The notes under the pieces were generated by a model, which had not been told where the DNA came from, did no database searches, and saw only the letters and a program-made list of their open reading frames with translations. From Myoxocephalus aenaeus (lineage: Eukaryota > Chordata > Actinopteri > Perciformes > Cottidae), in NCBI GenBank assembly GCA_038501785.1, contig JBAMJR010000097.1:2472501-2536500 (forward strand): a stretch of DNA of 64,000 bases. The letters are read 5' to 3'. The translations under genes were made by a program, and so were the position numbers. Positions within the stretch are counted from its first letter, which is position 1. Each line of letters begins with the position of its first letter. This document shows positions 11,900 through 22,900 of the stretch, piece after piece.

Positions 11900-12480
11900 C
11901 GCCATAACTCCTTTGACTTCAAAACGCGTTCGCCGCTTTCCCCCGCCGCCCGCATCCAAGAGTGTAAAGCGGTCTGGAGAAGTAACTTCAACATATCGCC
12001 CACTACGTCGAAAAGCGATAACTCTGAGTTCGAAGAGCAATGAAAAGCGCATACATACCCCTTGAAAGCGTTACAAAAAATAAAAAATATAAACTCCCAA
12101 ATCCTTTTGTTCGCGGTTTGGTGAAACTCTTCTCCCCCGCGCGTTGACTGGTCTCTGCGGTGCTCAGCCAAGCGCACTGCAGCGCGTCCTCACGGAGGAG
12201 AGGAGAGGAGAGGAGAGGAGAGGAGAGGGGACTGGCGTTGCCTCAGAACAATTTACATGTTGCCGCCGGAAACGTGGCGATGCGAAGACAAAACATGATC
12301 GGGATCCGCACACCTAACCAAAGAGCGAAAACAAGAACAACAACAAAAAAACACACAATCCTTGATGGCCAAAAAGACATCGTTGACAGATGGCGCCGTT
12401 GCATGGGTCCACTGGAGGGCGCCTTTGGACCGTGCTCGCAGCAACTTGTTGCTTCTGGGTTGTTGGGTGGCCCTTCCGCA
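11900..12480 (-). promoter_or_regulatory. Candidate CpG-rich promoter, possibly of the cytospin gene
   Basis: This stretch has clearly more CpG dinucleotides than its surroundings (for example cgcgttcgccgc and cccccgcgcg) and includes a GGAGA pentamer tract. It lies upstream of the most 5' cytospin exon identified and faces no other gene start. Promoter activity is inferred from composition only; no TATA box or first exon could be fixed. Confidence 0.3.
12195..12230. repeat. (GGAGA)n pentamer repeat
   Basis: About seven AGGAG/GGAGA units inside the CpG-richer segment proposed as a promoter. The strand is strongly purine-rich. Confidence 0.9.
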
Positions 12481-15400
12481 ATCACCTCTGACTCACAGGC
12501 CTGTGACCCGGTGACCCGCTGTACCAGACGGGTCCAGGCCTTTTCTGATTCAAACAGCTGTAAATGTATTCAAACTGTGCGCGTTCGGCCTCTCCAACAC
12601 AACTTCCAGCTGCTGAGGTTACAGGTTTAAGTGCTTTAAGTCGTTGCAAATTGAATTAGATGTCACATTATACAGCACGAATAATACATTGACAAAAAAA
12701 AAAAACTAAATAAATCCTCTCCAAAGGCCTTGACATGTTTTTAAAACACTAAAAGATTCAGATTTGATCATATAATGTGTGGTGACTAACTTTTGATTGT
12801 GCGTCGTATTCTATGCTGGTGTTTCGTATATTCAAAACACACAATTGCCTCTTTTCTTGTCATCAAAAATGTGACGCATCATCTTATTGAGTAAAATCCG
12901 TAAAGATGGCATGAAATAGTCTGTTTAATCGTGAATCCATTGCAGGGGACAATATAAAAAATGTTATGTTCAGAAATAAAATGTATAAATAAACAATGGC
13001 ACAGTCTACTTGATGAAGTCTAAAGCATCAATATCTGCAACTGCTCTTTGGACAAACCACCTCTTTATAATAATGTGATAGTGCTTTGTGTGTAAAAGCT
13101 TTACTCTAATAACAGACGACCCATCATGTGAAACACTGGAAGTTTGGGTAACTGAAGTCTGAAATCTACACAACCAAATGCTTCAACTGTTACAGTTGTA
13201 AAGTCAGTGTCTAATCTCTTCGAGCTTATTTATAGCAAAACAGCATGAATTGCACTTTGACTAAAAACACGTTTATTTAGTACAAAAAGCACAACTTCAT
13301 CACGCAACACAGTACAAAAACAACCAGACCCACAGGTGCAACTAAGTGCAACAGTTGGAGCAGCATGTTTGCCAAGTGCTTTTATTTCGTAAATCTCTTA
13401 AACATCTTTTCATTAAATGTTCATTATATTGCTAACAGAACAAATCTCTCCGTTAATGGGCACAGCTGAAGTTGAGTTTGTGGACCTTTGCAGATTAACA
13501 TGAATGAACGCTGATGTGTGACACCCACACGACAAGCTAACAGATTTAATACTGTGCCTTCACACCTTCCCTGTATTTTATTCCAACAGCAAACAACGTT
13601 CTCGGATTATCATTTTTGTCAGTGCACCATCTTGGCGGTTCCCCCCTTCTAAACTGTGCAACGCTGATTGAAACAGGAAGTTTGCTGCAGCGAGCAGGCA
13701 AGCTCTCCCTCGCCCTCTGATTGAGATCAATAGGTTTCCACAGTGCTCTGTGCTCACTGTGCACCACTGCAGTAAAGAGAGAATCCATCAAAAGCAGCCA
13801 GGTGCATTGCACAACCTCCAGTCCCCCGCCCACGTTGATTTCACACTCATGGAAGTGCAATGCCTGAAAAATTACTACAAAAAAGGCAGTTCTCTCCAGC
13901 GTGACGGGCACTTTCAGACATCGGATTTCAGAACGTGGCGTCACACGTGTATCCGATTGTGTGCATTTTTATACATTTTTCTCTCATTCGTGCATAGTGA
14001 CGGAATATCCTGTTGTTGCAAGACCGCCCCACAACCCCGTTATGAAATAGCTTATGGGTGCCGGTCTCCGTCCAGAGCAAGGCGACCTATTGTTTGCCAG
14101 TGTCTGGTGCCAGTTGGAGCCATTAGCCCCTTTTGCTGAGTGGATTACGACCATTTTGTTGGTGACCTGCCGCGCTAGCCTTCTGGAGGGCCACTACTTG
14201 GGCTCTAAAAACTCCCAACATGCCACAACCGGCCGCTGGTCCAATCTGGCAGATGGACAAGGATGCCTCTTAAACAATAACAAAAAAATGGATTACAAGG
14301 TCTGGCCGACCTCTTAAGTGATGAAAAATCAACTTTCTCACCATCTGTCCATTTTCACAACTTCCCATTATGCTGAGACACTTCCTCCTCCTCCTGTCCC
14401 CTGCTTATGGAGAAATAAAACTCTCCATCGTATGGCTTGGTGCCATCACAATTTGACATGTGAAACAAAACAAATTGCATTCAGTAGTTTTTTGTAAATA
14501 TTCTTCGTCAAATGAAGAAAGAGGCTGTACACATGAAGACAGTATGACCCCGTGCTATCCATAAGGCACAGCACGCATTCTCAACCACACTCAGTGTCTC
14601 GCCAAATCCCTTTTCACTGCTGAATTTTTGGTGTAAACACAAATGGAAACACCAATCCCATAATGAATAAATTCATGTATGGCAGTGGGACGACTGGTGG
14701 ACACTGCAGGGGGAATGGTACAAAGTTGGGATGCACAGTGACTGTCTGCCTCTCACAGGTCTCTAATACCAGATTAGGTGAAGTAATATATGTGCCACGG
14801 ATGATTTTCCACCTGGGTTAATCCCTCCCCAGAGGACACAGGTTTATCCAGGAGGAATCGGCATTCTGCCGTGCCTGCCGGCCACCCGCAGTGTCTCAGA
14901 GAGGTAAACTAGATCCAGTACTTGTGTGTTGTTTACATGATGTCAAATGCACCTAATTTTACTCAATCCAAAAAGTATTTTCGGTCCCCAACGCTGCCCT
15001 GCCGCTCTCTGATCTTCTCTCACCACTGCGACTAATCCCTTGGAGGATTGAACTGTCCTGAACACAGGAAGCAGCAGTCACGGATTCAGCCACAAAGCCA
15101 ACCCGTGTCTTCCCTCCACCGTCTCTTGATTGACAGCCGGTGCCAGACCACGCCAGCAAATGCAGAGGCTCGTTGATGGATGGCACCTGCTTCTCCTCAG
15201 AGGAAATCAATTGAAGCCATGGGCGGGGAGGGGGTGCTCAAGCACTTACACATGGCCGGGGAGGGAGGGTGACAGAGAGAGAGTTGCCAACCATCTGTGT
15301 TCAGTCCCTTTTAACGCCAGCCCTCAAAAAAAGACACACAATGTCTCCAAATTTAAACACGTTCGCTCCTTTGAGCTACATTCAGGCCCAGTATTTGGTA

Positions 15401-15704
15401 TTACATAATCACATTATTCATATTGCTTCGTGCCCACTCTAACATTAATGAGTAATTGATACCATCCAATAGCTTTTCAACTATTTGTACATGTGTTGCA
15501 CGGAATTCAGTATTACTATACAACCACCAACTTCCTGCGAACATCCAGGTTGAGGTCAAATGTCCACACTTGCACATTTTCAGAGAGCACATGGGCCACA
15601 CTGGGGGCCAGCACAGCTACAATCTTAGTTGTGCACAAGTGTAGTTACTGGAGCTCAACCTAAGATGTCGGCCAATCTATATCCAACCCAGCATCAAAAG
15701 GTTG

Positions 15705-15998
15705 TCACTTCACGGGAACTTTCTGGCCCACAAAGGAGAGGGGCGGGATCTCCTGGCAGGCACCAACCCGGCGATTGACATCCATGAAGGGGGTCCTTTG
15801 GGCTGCTGTGCCCACCATGCTGGCGTCCGTGTGCGTGCCAACCCACTGCAGCACGCGGGCGGAGGGCCGGTGGTAGAGGGCCAGCTGCCTGGAGCTGTAG
15901 CCACACATCCCGATGCCCACGGCCCCCAGCAGCATAGCCATGCCCGGCATGCTCCTCTCGGCCGGGGGCGTCACAGACACATTGTGGTAGGCCTGGGT
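15705..15998 (-). CDS. Small membrane-type protein, exon 2 to stop
   Basis: 294 bp from a TTTCAG acceptor to TGA, phase 0. It begins TQAYHNVSVTPPAERSMPGM, then the membrane-type stretch, and ends VGQKVPVK. Plus-strand open frames over it are shadows. Confidence 0.72.
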   Translation of the reverse strand, partial: TQAYHNVSVTPPAERSMPGMAMLLGAVGIGMCGYSSRQLALYHRPSARVLQWVGTHTDASMVGTAAQRTPFMDVNRRVGACQEIPPLSFVGQKVPVK

Positions 15999-16575
15999 CT
16001 GAAAGGAGAGGATGAAACGTGATCAGGGGAATGTTTGATTTCCTAGTATGAAAGATCAGAGCAGTCCAGAAATAACACACCTTCATGATTCAGTAGTGTG
16101 TGTAATATATGCATGGGTGCAGATACATTTTAGGCCCCTCCGACTGCACATCATCTGACTGAGCTTCAATATGTTCACCCCCCCAATCCCACAGAGATTA
16201 AAAACTCATATTGTCTCATTTACCAAATCGCAGTCTATCTCTTTTGACAAACAAAAGGCTCGTCTATTTTGCGATACGGGCAATTTCCTCAGTGGACCCT
16301 CGACAATTATAAAGCGTATAGAGGAGCAAATAATAGAAACCTCATAGTTTCAAATGGAGCCGTGTCACAGACTGTTAGGAAGCCATTCCCGTAGCTCACT
16401 CACCCGGTTCCCATTTCCATTTACAATGCAACGGGCTGTCACAGGCTTGCATTTCTCCATTGTTTGCGATAAACACCACCAAAAAGGTGATTGTGTTTTG
16501 TGAGCTAAAACAAAAACACATACTGGAACCGAAGCCTGAAACGAACGCGTATTTGAGGATGGTGTGTGTATGTAT

Positions 16576-16657
<82 letters not shown>

Positions 16658-17304
16658 GATGCGATAGTACTGCATTTCATCATCTTGTCACAACAATCTG
16701 CAGAGACACTCGACTGGATAAATCGCTGCATAATGGCAGCATGAGGCTTAGTGCAGCGTCTCCGTCGATAAACTTCTGTGCAAGCCCATAAAACCAGCAC
16801 CTCGCAAACACTTCATTACATCAATGGCTGCTCTCAGAATTGTCAAAGTTATTTCATCTGCCATTTCCTTCTACTCCTTGAGGACGAGGAGACAGAGAAT
16901 GCCAAGCACCGTGTCATTTTAGACTTCAAAATCCAAGACTTTGAGAGAGCTTAAATCAAAACAAGCTGCTTGATGCAGAACAAATTGCAATAAAGTGCAA
17001 TCCACTTGTGCTTCTAAGATAATGGGCGAGCAACATCCAATGACTCATCACTTTATGTTCCTGCCATCCAGCACCAAGGACAGCTTTAGTGTCGATATCA
17101 TGGCGCATCAAAATATTCTTTTCTTGTTTCAGTATCTATTTGACCCTAAATATTGTTCAGCTTCACCACAAAGTACCATTGAAAGACCGAAACCAGTGGC
17201 ACTTTATTTAGGACTAAAACCCGTTTAAAACCTGCCACTCCGCTCCCACTCACCTGCAACAGCCGGATGTAGCCCGGAGTCAGTCGTGGGACTCTGAAAA
17301 ACAT
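15705..17304 (-). CDS. Unidentified 114-residue small membrane-type protein, two exons
   Basis: Two exons join in phase 0 to give 114 residues. The start ATG has a purine at -3. The N-terminus MFFRVPRLTPGYIRLLQTQA has four basic residues and no acidic ones in its first 20, like a mitochondrial targeting peptide. A hydrophobic stretch follows (MAMLLGAVGIGMCGYSS, about residues 36-52), long enough for one membrane span. The C-terminal half (RPSARVLQWVGTHTDASMVG, then RTPFMDVNRRVG and a PLSFVGQKVPVK end) is hydrophilic. Coding nature is inferred from the matched CAG|GTGAG donor and TTTCAG acceptor, an open 294-bp second exon with GC-rich third positions, and a GC-rich first-exon region. I do not recognise the family. 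A small mitochondrial inner-membrane protein is a guess from the layout, not an identification. It lies between the cytospin gene and erich1 on the same strand. Confidence 0.7.
16584..16653. repeat. (TA)n microsatellite, about 35 units
   Basis: A pure TA run in the intron of the small two-exon gene. It is self-complementary and can form a hairpin. Confidence 0.95.
17254..17304 (-). CDS. Small membrane-type protein, exon 1 (coding part)
   Basis: 51 bp from ATG to a TTGCAG|GTGAG donor, encoding MFFRVPRLTPGYIRLLQ. The surrounding 17225-17600 stretch is GC-richer than its neighbours and could be the promoter and 5' UTR. Confidence 0.68.
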
Positions 17305-19860
17305 TTCTGCAGCGGTGTGCGATGGACCTCCTGTTAAAGTTAGAGGCCAGATGACACTCGGCTCCTGGACTCCCAGGACGGGAAACCCAGCGACAGCGGG
17401 CCTGTCCGGGTCTGCGCTTGGACACGTCGACCTGTGCTCGGCTATCTGACGCAGGACAAGTCTGCCGAGCCCCTTATAGCATCTCCTACCCGTCTTTACT
17501 CAGCAGGCTATCTGCAGGTGGCGCGTCTAATGGGATTACAGGAGCTGGCGCATGGGGACTAAGAAGTCCGATCGACAGAAGGGGGGTTACTGGGCTGGCT
17601 GACACTTAAACATCACAGTATACAGACTTTTAGTGGCGTCATATTGAAATAATAAGCGCTATTGTTTTACAAATGTCTTTATAAATTGTGTAAACTAATG
17701 AATGCAAGCAAATTGTAATACATTCATTATTATTAGGTTTTATTTTTGGTTTATAATGTTTGCAGAGGTTTGTCTAATGCATATATTTACCACATTGAGA
17801 TGAATATCAAAAATATATATATAATATTCTGATTAATAGTTTATTATAACAGCTATAACATCCAGTCATAATAGAGCATATTCATCCATGTTTATGGTGA
17901 ATGTGTGTGAAGAATCAGAGGGGTGTGGATAACGGGATAAAAGGAGGATTTTGATTCATTTTTTTCTCCCTTTTCTGTCCGTTTGAAGGGTTTGACATCA
18001 AAACAAAGTCTAGATGATGAATAAGGCATTAACCCGTTCAGGTAGCATCAAGTGTTAGTGATATCTGACTTCAGCAGTTCCTTTAATAGCTTCATACAGA
18101 AGGCCCAGCCCCGAGTAATTTTAAAGAATCCATTGAAATCTGCCAAGTGGTTTGATTTGGATGTTTTTCTGTTGATGTTGAGAATGGCTTCTCCTGCCAT
18201 GTCAGCAGATTCCTTTAAGCTTTAATATCCTTCCTAGCCTACGGGTCCTGGGCTCAGAGTGAGGTCCTATAATGAGGTAGCTGTGCTGATAACGCCTCTC
18301 TCGCTGGAAGAGAGGAATTCTCTCCAGTGCGAGCAGCCAGCGATGACCTTCTTCTCATCTCTGGTAATAGGACCAAACTCTGCCTCCCAGCTCATGCATC
18401 CATGAATACTGTCAAACTCTGGCATTAATGCCGCAAAGTCATGATGCCGCTGAAACTTGGGATGCCTACTGGGTTTTATACCCGAAAAGAAGCATTTAAA
18501 GTAAAGGGGAAAAACTAAAAACCACTAATGACTTCACTGCTAGAAAAGATAAAAGCAGAAGTATTACCAAGACAAAGAGTCTACATACAGTCTCTATCAA
18601 AGTTGGGACATGAACAACAGACCGACTGACATCCTTAGAGCCACGATGCTTCCATGGGTAAAAAATATATAAATATAATATAATAAAAAAAAGTTAATTG
18701 AAACCACTAATGACCGCCTTCATATCAATGTTATATAATAATATGTCAGGCAATGTGCTCTTTGCCCTTACTGTCTCCTCCGGCTAATGTCTGCAGAATG
18801 GGTCCCTGAGCTTCCACCAGACAGCACCTGGTGCGTCCAGCCACCAACCGAGGCCACAGATGGCGGCCCTTATGCTAATTATTCGCCACTATAATTCTAC
18901 ACACACACGTGGAGCTGTGTGTTACAGTGTTCAGTATAGTCTGCTTGTGTGTACCGGTGCATGCCGGCTCTGGGAAGACAAGAGTTTCTTCTCGAGCTGG
19001 TAGGTACGTGGCAGACGACTCTCACTCAGGTCATCGTCACAATGGCAGCATCAGGCTGGGGATGACTCCCTGTCCTTTTCCTGAACTCATCCCTTGGCAT
19101 TGAGTCACGGGAAAATGCATTAGAGTAGATTACCTGAGAAGTAGATAGGCAGTGTGGAAGGTTAAGCTACTCTCTCCCCGGGTGGTACTTGTCCCCAAGG
19201 TCCATCAACAACATTCCAGGCTGCTATACTGAGCGTACAGTTAGATAAGGGCGACAACAACAACAACAACAACAAGTAGGTGTGGGGGATTATAATAATG
19301 GCACTAATCATCCCTAAGAATAACCAGTATTGCACCTCTTAAGACTATTAATTAACCCACCATGTGGAATAACGACTTGGTCAGAAATTGATTTGCGGTG
19401 AGTGTCCTGTAGCTAATTGAGGAGCTATTAGGTTAACTGTCTGGGTTTAAATGTCATAGCATCTGGAAAACATACTGGAGCCCCGGTCGAGCTGACATTT
19501 GCTTCTCTGGCAATTAGAACGTTAGTTGAGGAGTACGGTTGTTATGTTAGTACCAGTTAAATGCTCCAAAACACGGAGGAAAGCAACAGCTTGGTCAATA
19601 ACCACAACTTCAAGCTTACTCATGGTGCGCTGAAAGGATTTGCCCGGCTCAGTATTAACCGGTTTTGTTCTGGATCAGGCAAGGACAGAGATCAAAAGGA
19701 ACCTTTTTTTTTTTTTTTTTTAATAACACAAATATTTTATGCAGCATCATGTCAGGTCCAACATTGTGAAGTATAAAAGTAAAACATTTCAAGAAGTGAT
19801 GTAGCACAATGGAAATAATAATAGTTCAGGAGCGTCTCGGTTTCAGTGTGACTCACTGTC
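17305..19860. other. Spacer between the small gene and erich1
   Basis: About 2.5 kb. A GC-richer segment lies at 17305-17600 next to the small gene's first exon. The rest is AT-rich, with a short CAA trinucleotide run near 19254-19276 and the poly-T tract at 19704-19721 that may belong to the erich1 3' end. No further exon was recognised. Confidence 0.55.
19704..19724 (-). terminator. erich1: Possible erich1 polyadenylation region
   Basis: A run of 18 T on the plus strand (19704-19721) overlaps TTTAAT (19719-19724). On the minus strand this reads ATTAAA followed directly by a genomic A-run, about 140 bases after the erich1 stop codon. ATTAAA is a common variant poly(A) signal. Signal and A-run are contiguous here, so the actual cleavage site is uncertain. 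Confidence 0.3.
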
Positions 19861-19961
19861 TCAGGGGCCCGTCGTAGAAAGCGCTGTCTTCTTGTCACCC
19901 TGCATGGGAAGAATGTCTGTGATCCAATATTGGAACAGTGAAACGACTGCGGTGGTTTCTT
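19861..19961 (-). CDS. erich1: erich1 exon 6 to stop
   Basis: 101 bp from a CGTTTTAG acceptor to TGA. It encodes EETTAVVSLFQYWITDILPM, aligning with the human ARVISAFFSYWITHILP end, then a short tail ending TTGP. It enters in phase 1 as required. Confidence 0.92.
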
Positions 19962-22900
19962 CTAAAACGCAACGAGACAAAAGAGCGACATTTCAGTTAG
20001 AGCTGACAACACAATACCAGAGGAACAGTCAGTGTTTCACCAAAGAGACTTTGTGGCTGTCGCATTTTTTTTGGCTCTCTGCATGTCGACGTTCACCCAC
20101 CCACGACGGAATATCTATTTGACTTATTCTTTAACACAGAATTCAATTTAGTGAATCTATTCAGAACCCAAAATGGACAGTATGAAAAAGGGGAACGGTC
20201 AAGCCAATGTCATTTACAATATGAACTCCGGGGGCGCGGTGAAATATGCTCAAAGAAAATCTGCAGTCGATCGATTGCCGCAACAAGGGCGGATGTGGGG
20301 GAGCAGAGCTTTAGCGAATTCACTTGAAGAGCCTTTAAAAAGGCCCTCCTCTCCACAAGCTCATGGAGCCGCTCCTGCGTGGCAGCGAACGATGTGGAGC
20401 TACATTAAAATACAGAACGCTGCTTTATCAAAGTGGATGGTGGATCAAACATATCAAATCATTTAAAGTTGTCACACTGCAGCGAATCATGTGTGTGAAG
20501 TCAAATATAGAATTATAAACATGGCAACGGTGAGCTAAAAGGGGAAACTTTGCCGACTTTCACAAAGTTCCGTTCACAAAGAAGCGCATTTACAAGCGGC
20601 GAATCGAAGCATGACTCATACAATATGAGGCAGGTGGTGGGGGGGGTTGAAAAGCTTTCAGGCAGCTGTGGAGCAGCTGCATGGAGAGGGCAGGCACAAC
20701 TAAGGCAGGCTATACTGTGGGCTCTGCACGCAAAAACAGCAAACAGGTTTGTTTTTCCCAGTGTCGTCTTGGCAACGGGCACAAGCTAAAACAAGCGAGG
20801 GGGGGGGCACCGATACGGCGGCGGCCTGCTCTCTCTTGCTCGCTCTCCCTCTCTTTCTCACACATAAACACTTGTGTGTGCGTGACAGCAGCAAAGTCTC
20901 TGCTGATCCTATTATGCAGCCAGCTAGCCAGCCGTGCAGACGCACATGCACGGGGGGAAACGTGCCTGGGGACGTGCAAATTAAGGTACTGCACAGATGA
21001 AGGCGGACGGAGGGTTAGGTATACTCCGGCGAGCAATAAATATACATTTAAGGGAAACCTTTCCACAACTAATCCCCTCATTCAGTTGTAATTTCGGATG
21101 TTTCGACCGATCGATGCCTCACTGACCTGCAGACATGGGAGAAGTGTTGAAGAGCTGCCCCAGTGCCTGTTCCAGTTCGTCTCTCTGTTGCAGCTGAACA
21201 AAGGCCTTGAGACCGTGGAGCTGCTTCAGGACAGCGGGGGGCTGGCATCCGCTGGCTATGCCGCTCAGAAGGTCATTCACCGTCCCAGACAGGAGCGGGC
21301 TCTCATCTGCACGCAAAGAGGCTGCAAACCAAAAATGTAACCTTCAGAAATTGCACTGCGTAAACGGCAACGGATGTTTAACGCGCGTCGTTTTATAACC
21401 GTACATCTGTTGGCTCCGCTACATAACTGTCTAGACCGTATGTCATCACGATGGATGAAACATTACCAGTATATGTTTTCATTTACAAAGTAGGACTCTC
21501 GAATCTGTGCAGTCCAGCCATTTGTCATTAGTCTCACTCATTTCCTTGGCTGCTCTGCTAGGGAACAATGTCAACACAGGTCACGGCCTCATCTTCAATC
21601 CACCCGCTGGTTGGCTGGATTATTTATTGTCAGTCTGATGCAAATAGCCCTTATATTAAACAAGATTTGTAACTTTTATAATATCTGAAGCATTGAGCCT
21701 ATCTTGGTTACCTTTGAAATAAATGTTCAATAAATAAAGCTGGTCACAGTATTTACTAATCGCCACTCGGACTAAAGAATGCTCACACACTTTCTCCATC
21801 TAGTTTATTCTCATGGCATTGCAATTTTAGCTTTTACCCTTTAATCAATCACTGGTGCTATGTTTTTGACTTCTTTTGAATTCTGTTTTCATTGACATGT
21901 TTTCAGCGTTTGGCAGAAATTACTTATGTGTTTGTTAACTGCATCTTAGAAAGCCATCACAGCCGAATGCTTTCAATCATCACAGCACCCAGAATGAATC
22001 AAAAGTAATCAAATTCTTCCTTGGCAGGGTGTGTATTTTCCAAATTTTAACATTAAATAAGCAAAAGCTATAGCAATGGCTACAATATTTTGCCACAGAG
22101 AACACAATGCTGGCTGATCAATACTTACAATCTGACATATAGATTTCCATTGTTGTCCTGAGGAAGTCTGACACCTCAGCAGCTCTCCTCTCGTTGTTAT
22201 CCTCCTCCTCCTCCTCCTCCTCCTCCTCCCCCCCATCTTTGCGGTAGGTGAACTCCAGTGCAGTGGCCCGGGGCATCAGACCCATGGCGAGCAGCTTCTC
22301 TTTGTGCCGTTTCTTCTTCATCTTCCTCTTCTTGTTCTTGCTTATGCACTCTCCTCCCTCGCCCACAGGTGCTGGACTCTGCCCTGTGCTGGACTCACTC
22401 ACTTGAGCTGCTCCATCTTTCCCAGAGTCTTGATGGAAGGCTGGTTTCCTTTTCCGTCTCTTCCTTTTTCTTGTCTGTACTTCTTCCCCTTTGCCTTGGT
22501 CTGGTTCTTCGTTGCCATCATGGACCCTCCCCTCTGCGTGCAACAGGATCAAAAGTTTAGAAACATTGTTAAATTAAGCAAATGCATTGCCGCCTCCACA
22601 TGCACCTCTACTCTTGAGCAAAAGCACCGTGTTCACATCGTCAAGACTTGATTATGTTTCACATATTAGGAGTGGGTGGGCAGGTGCATTCATACAGAAC
22701 AGAGTTTGAGTTCAAATAATATGACAGTGAGAGCTAAGAGGTAGCCGGTTTCCTTCCAGCCAATCACTGCACCAGCTGATCCCGCTAATTAGATACTCTG
22801 TCTTCAGAGCTGATTGCATTCTAATCAGCAGGTGTGCTTACTGATTGAAAATAAAACCTGCTGAATCTTGACCTCATATGGAGCCAACTTTAAGCCCAAA

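Larger units (their letters stand above)
9631..15704. other. 5' region of the cytospin gene or spacer, unresolved
   Basis: No exon could be linked by frame and splice site to the 9019-9630 exon, so the cytospin 5' end is not located. The only promoter-like stretch is the CpG-richer segment near 11900-12480. The rest is AT-rich with several (CA)n runs (about 11104-11137, 11226-11281, 11586-11612). The open frames at 10576-11055 and 13546-13944 show no recognisable motif. Confidence 0.5.

Noticed and set aside
13546..13944. 132-codon minus-strand open frame
   Set aside because: Low-information sequence with no motif or splice context; it overlaps an unrelated open frame on the other strand, as chance frames do.
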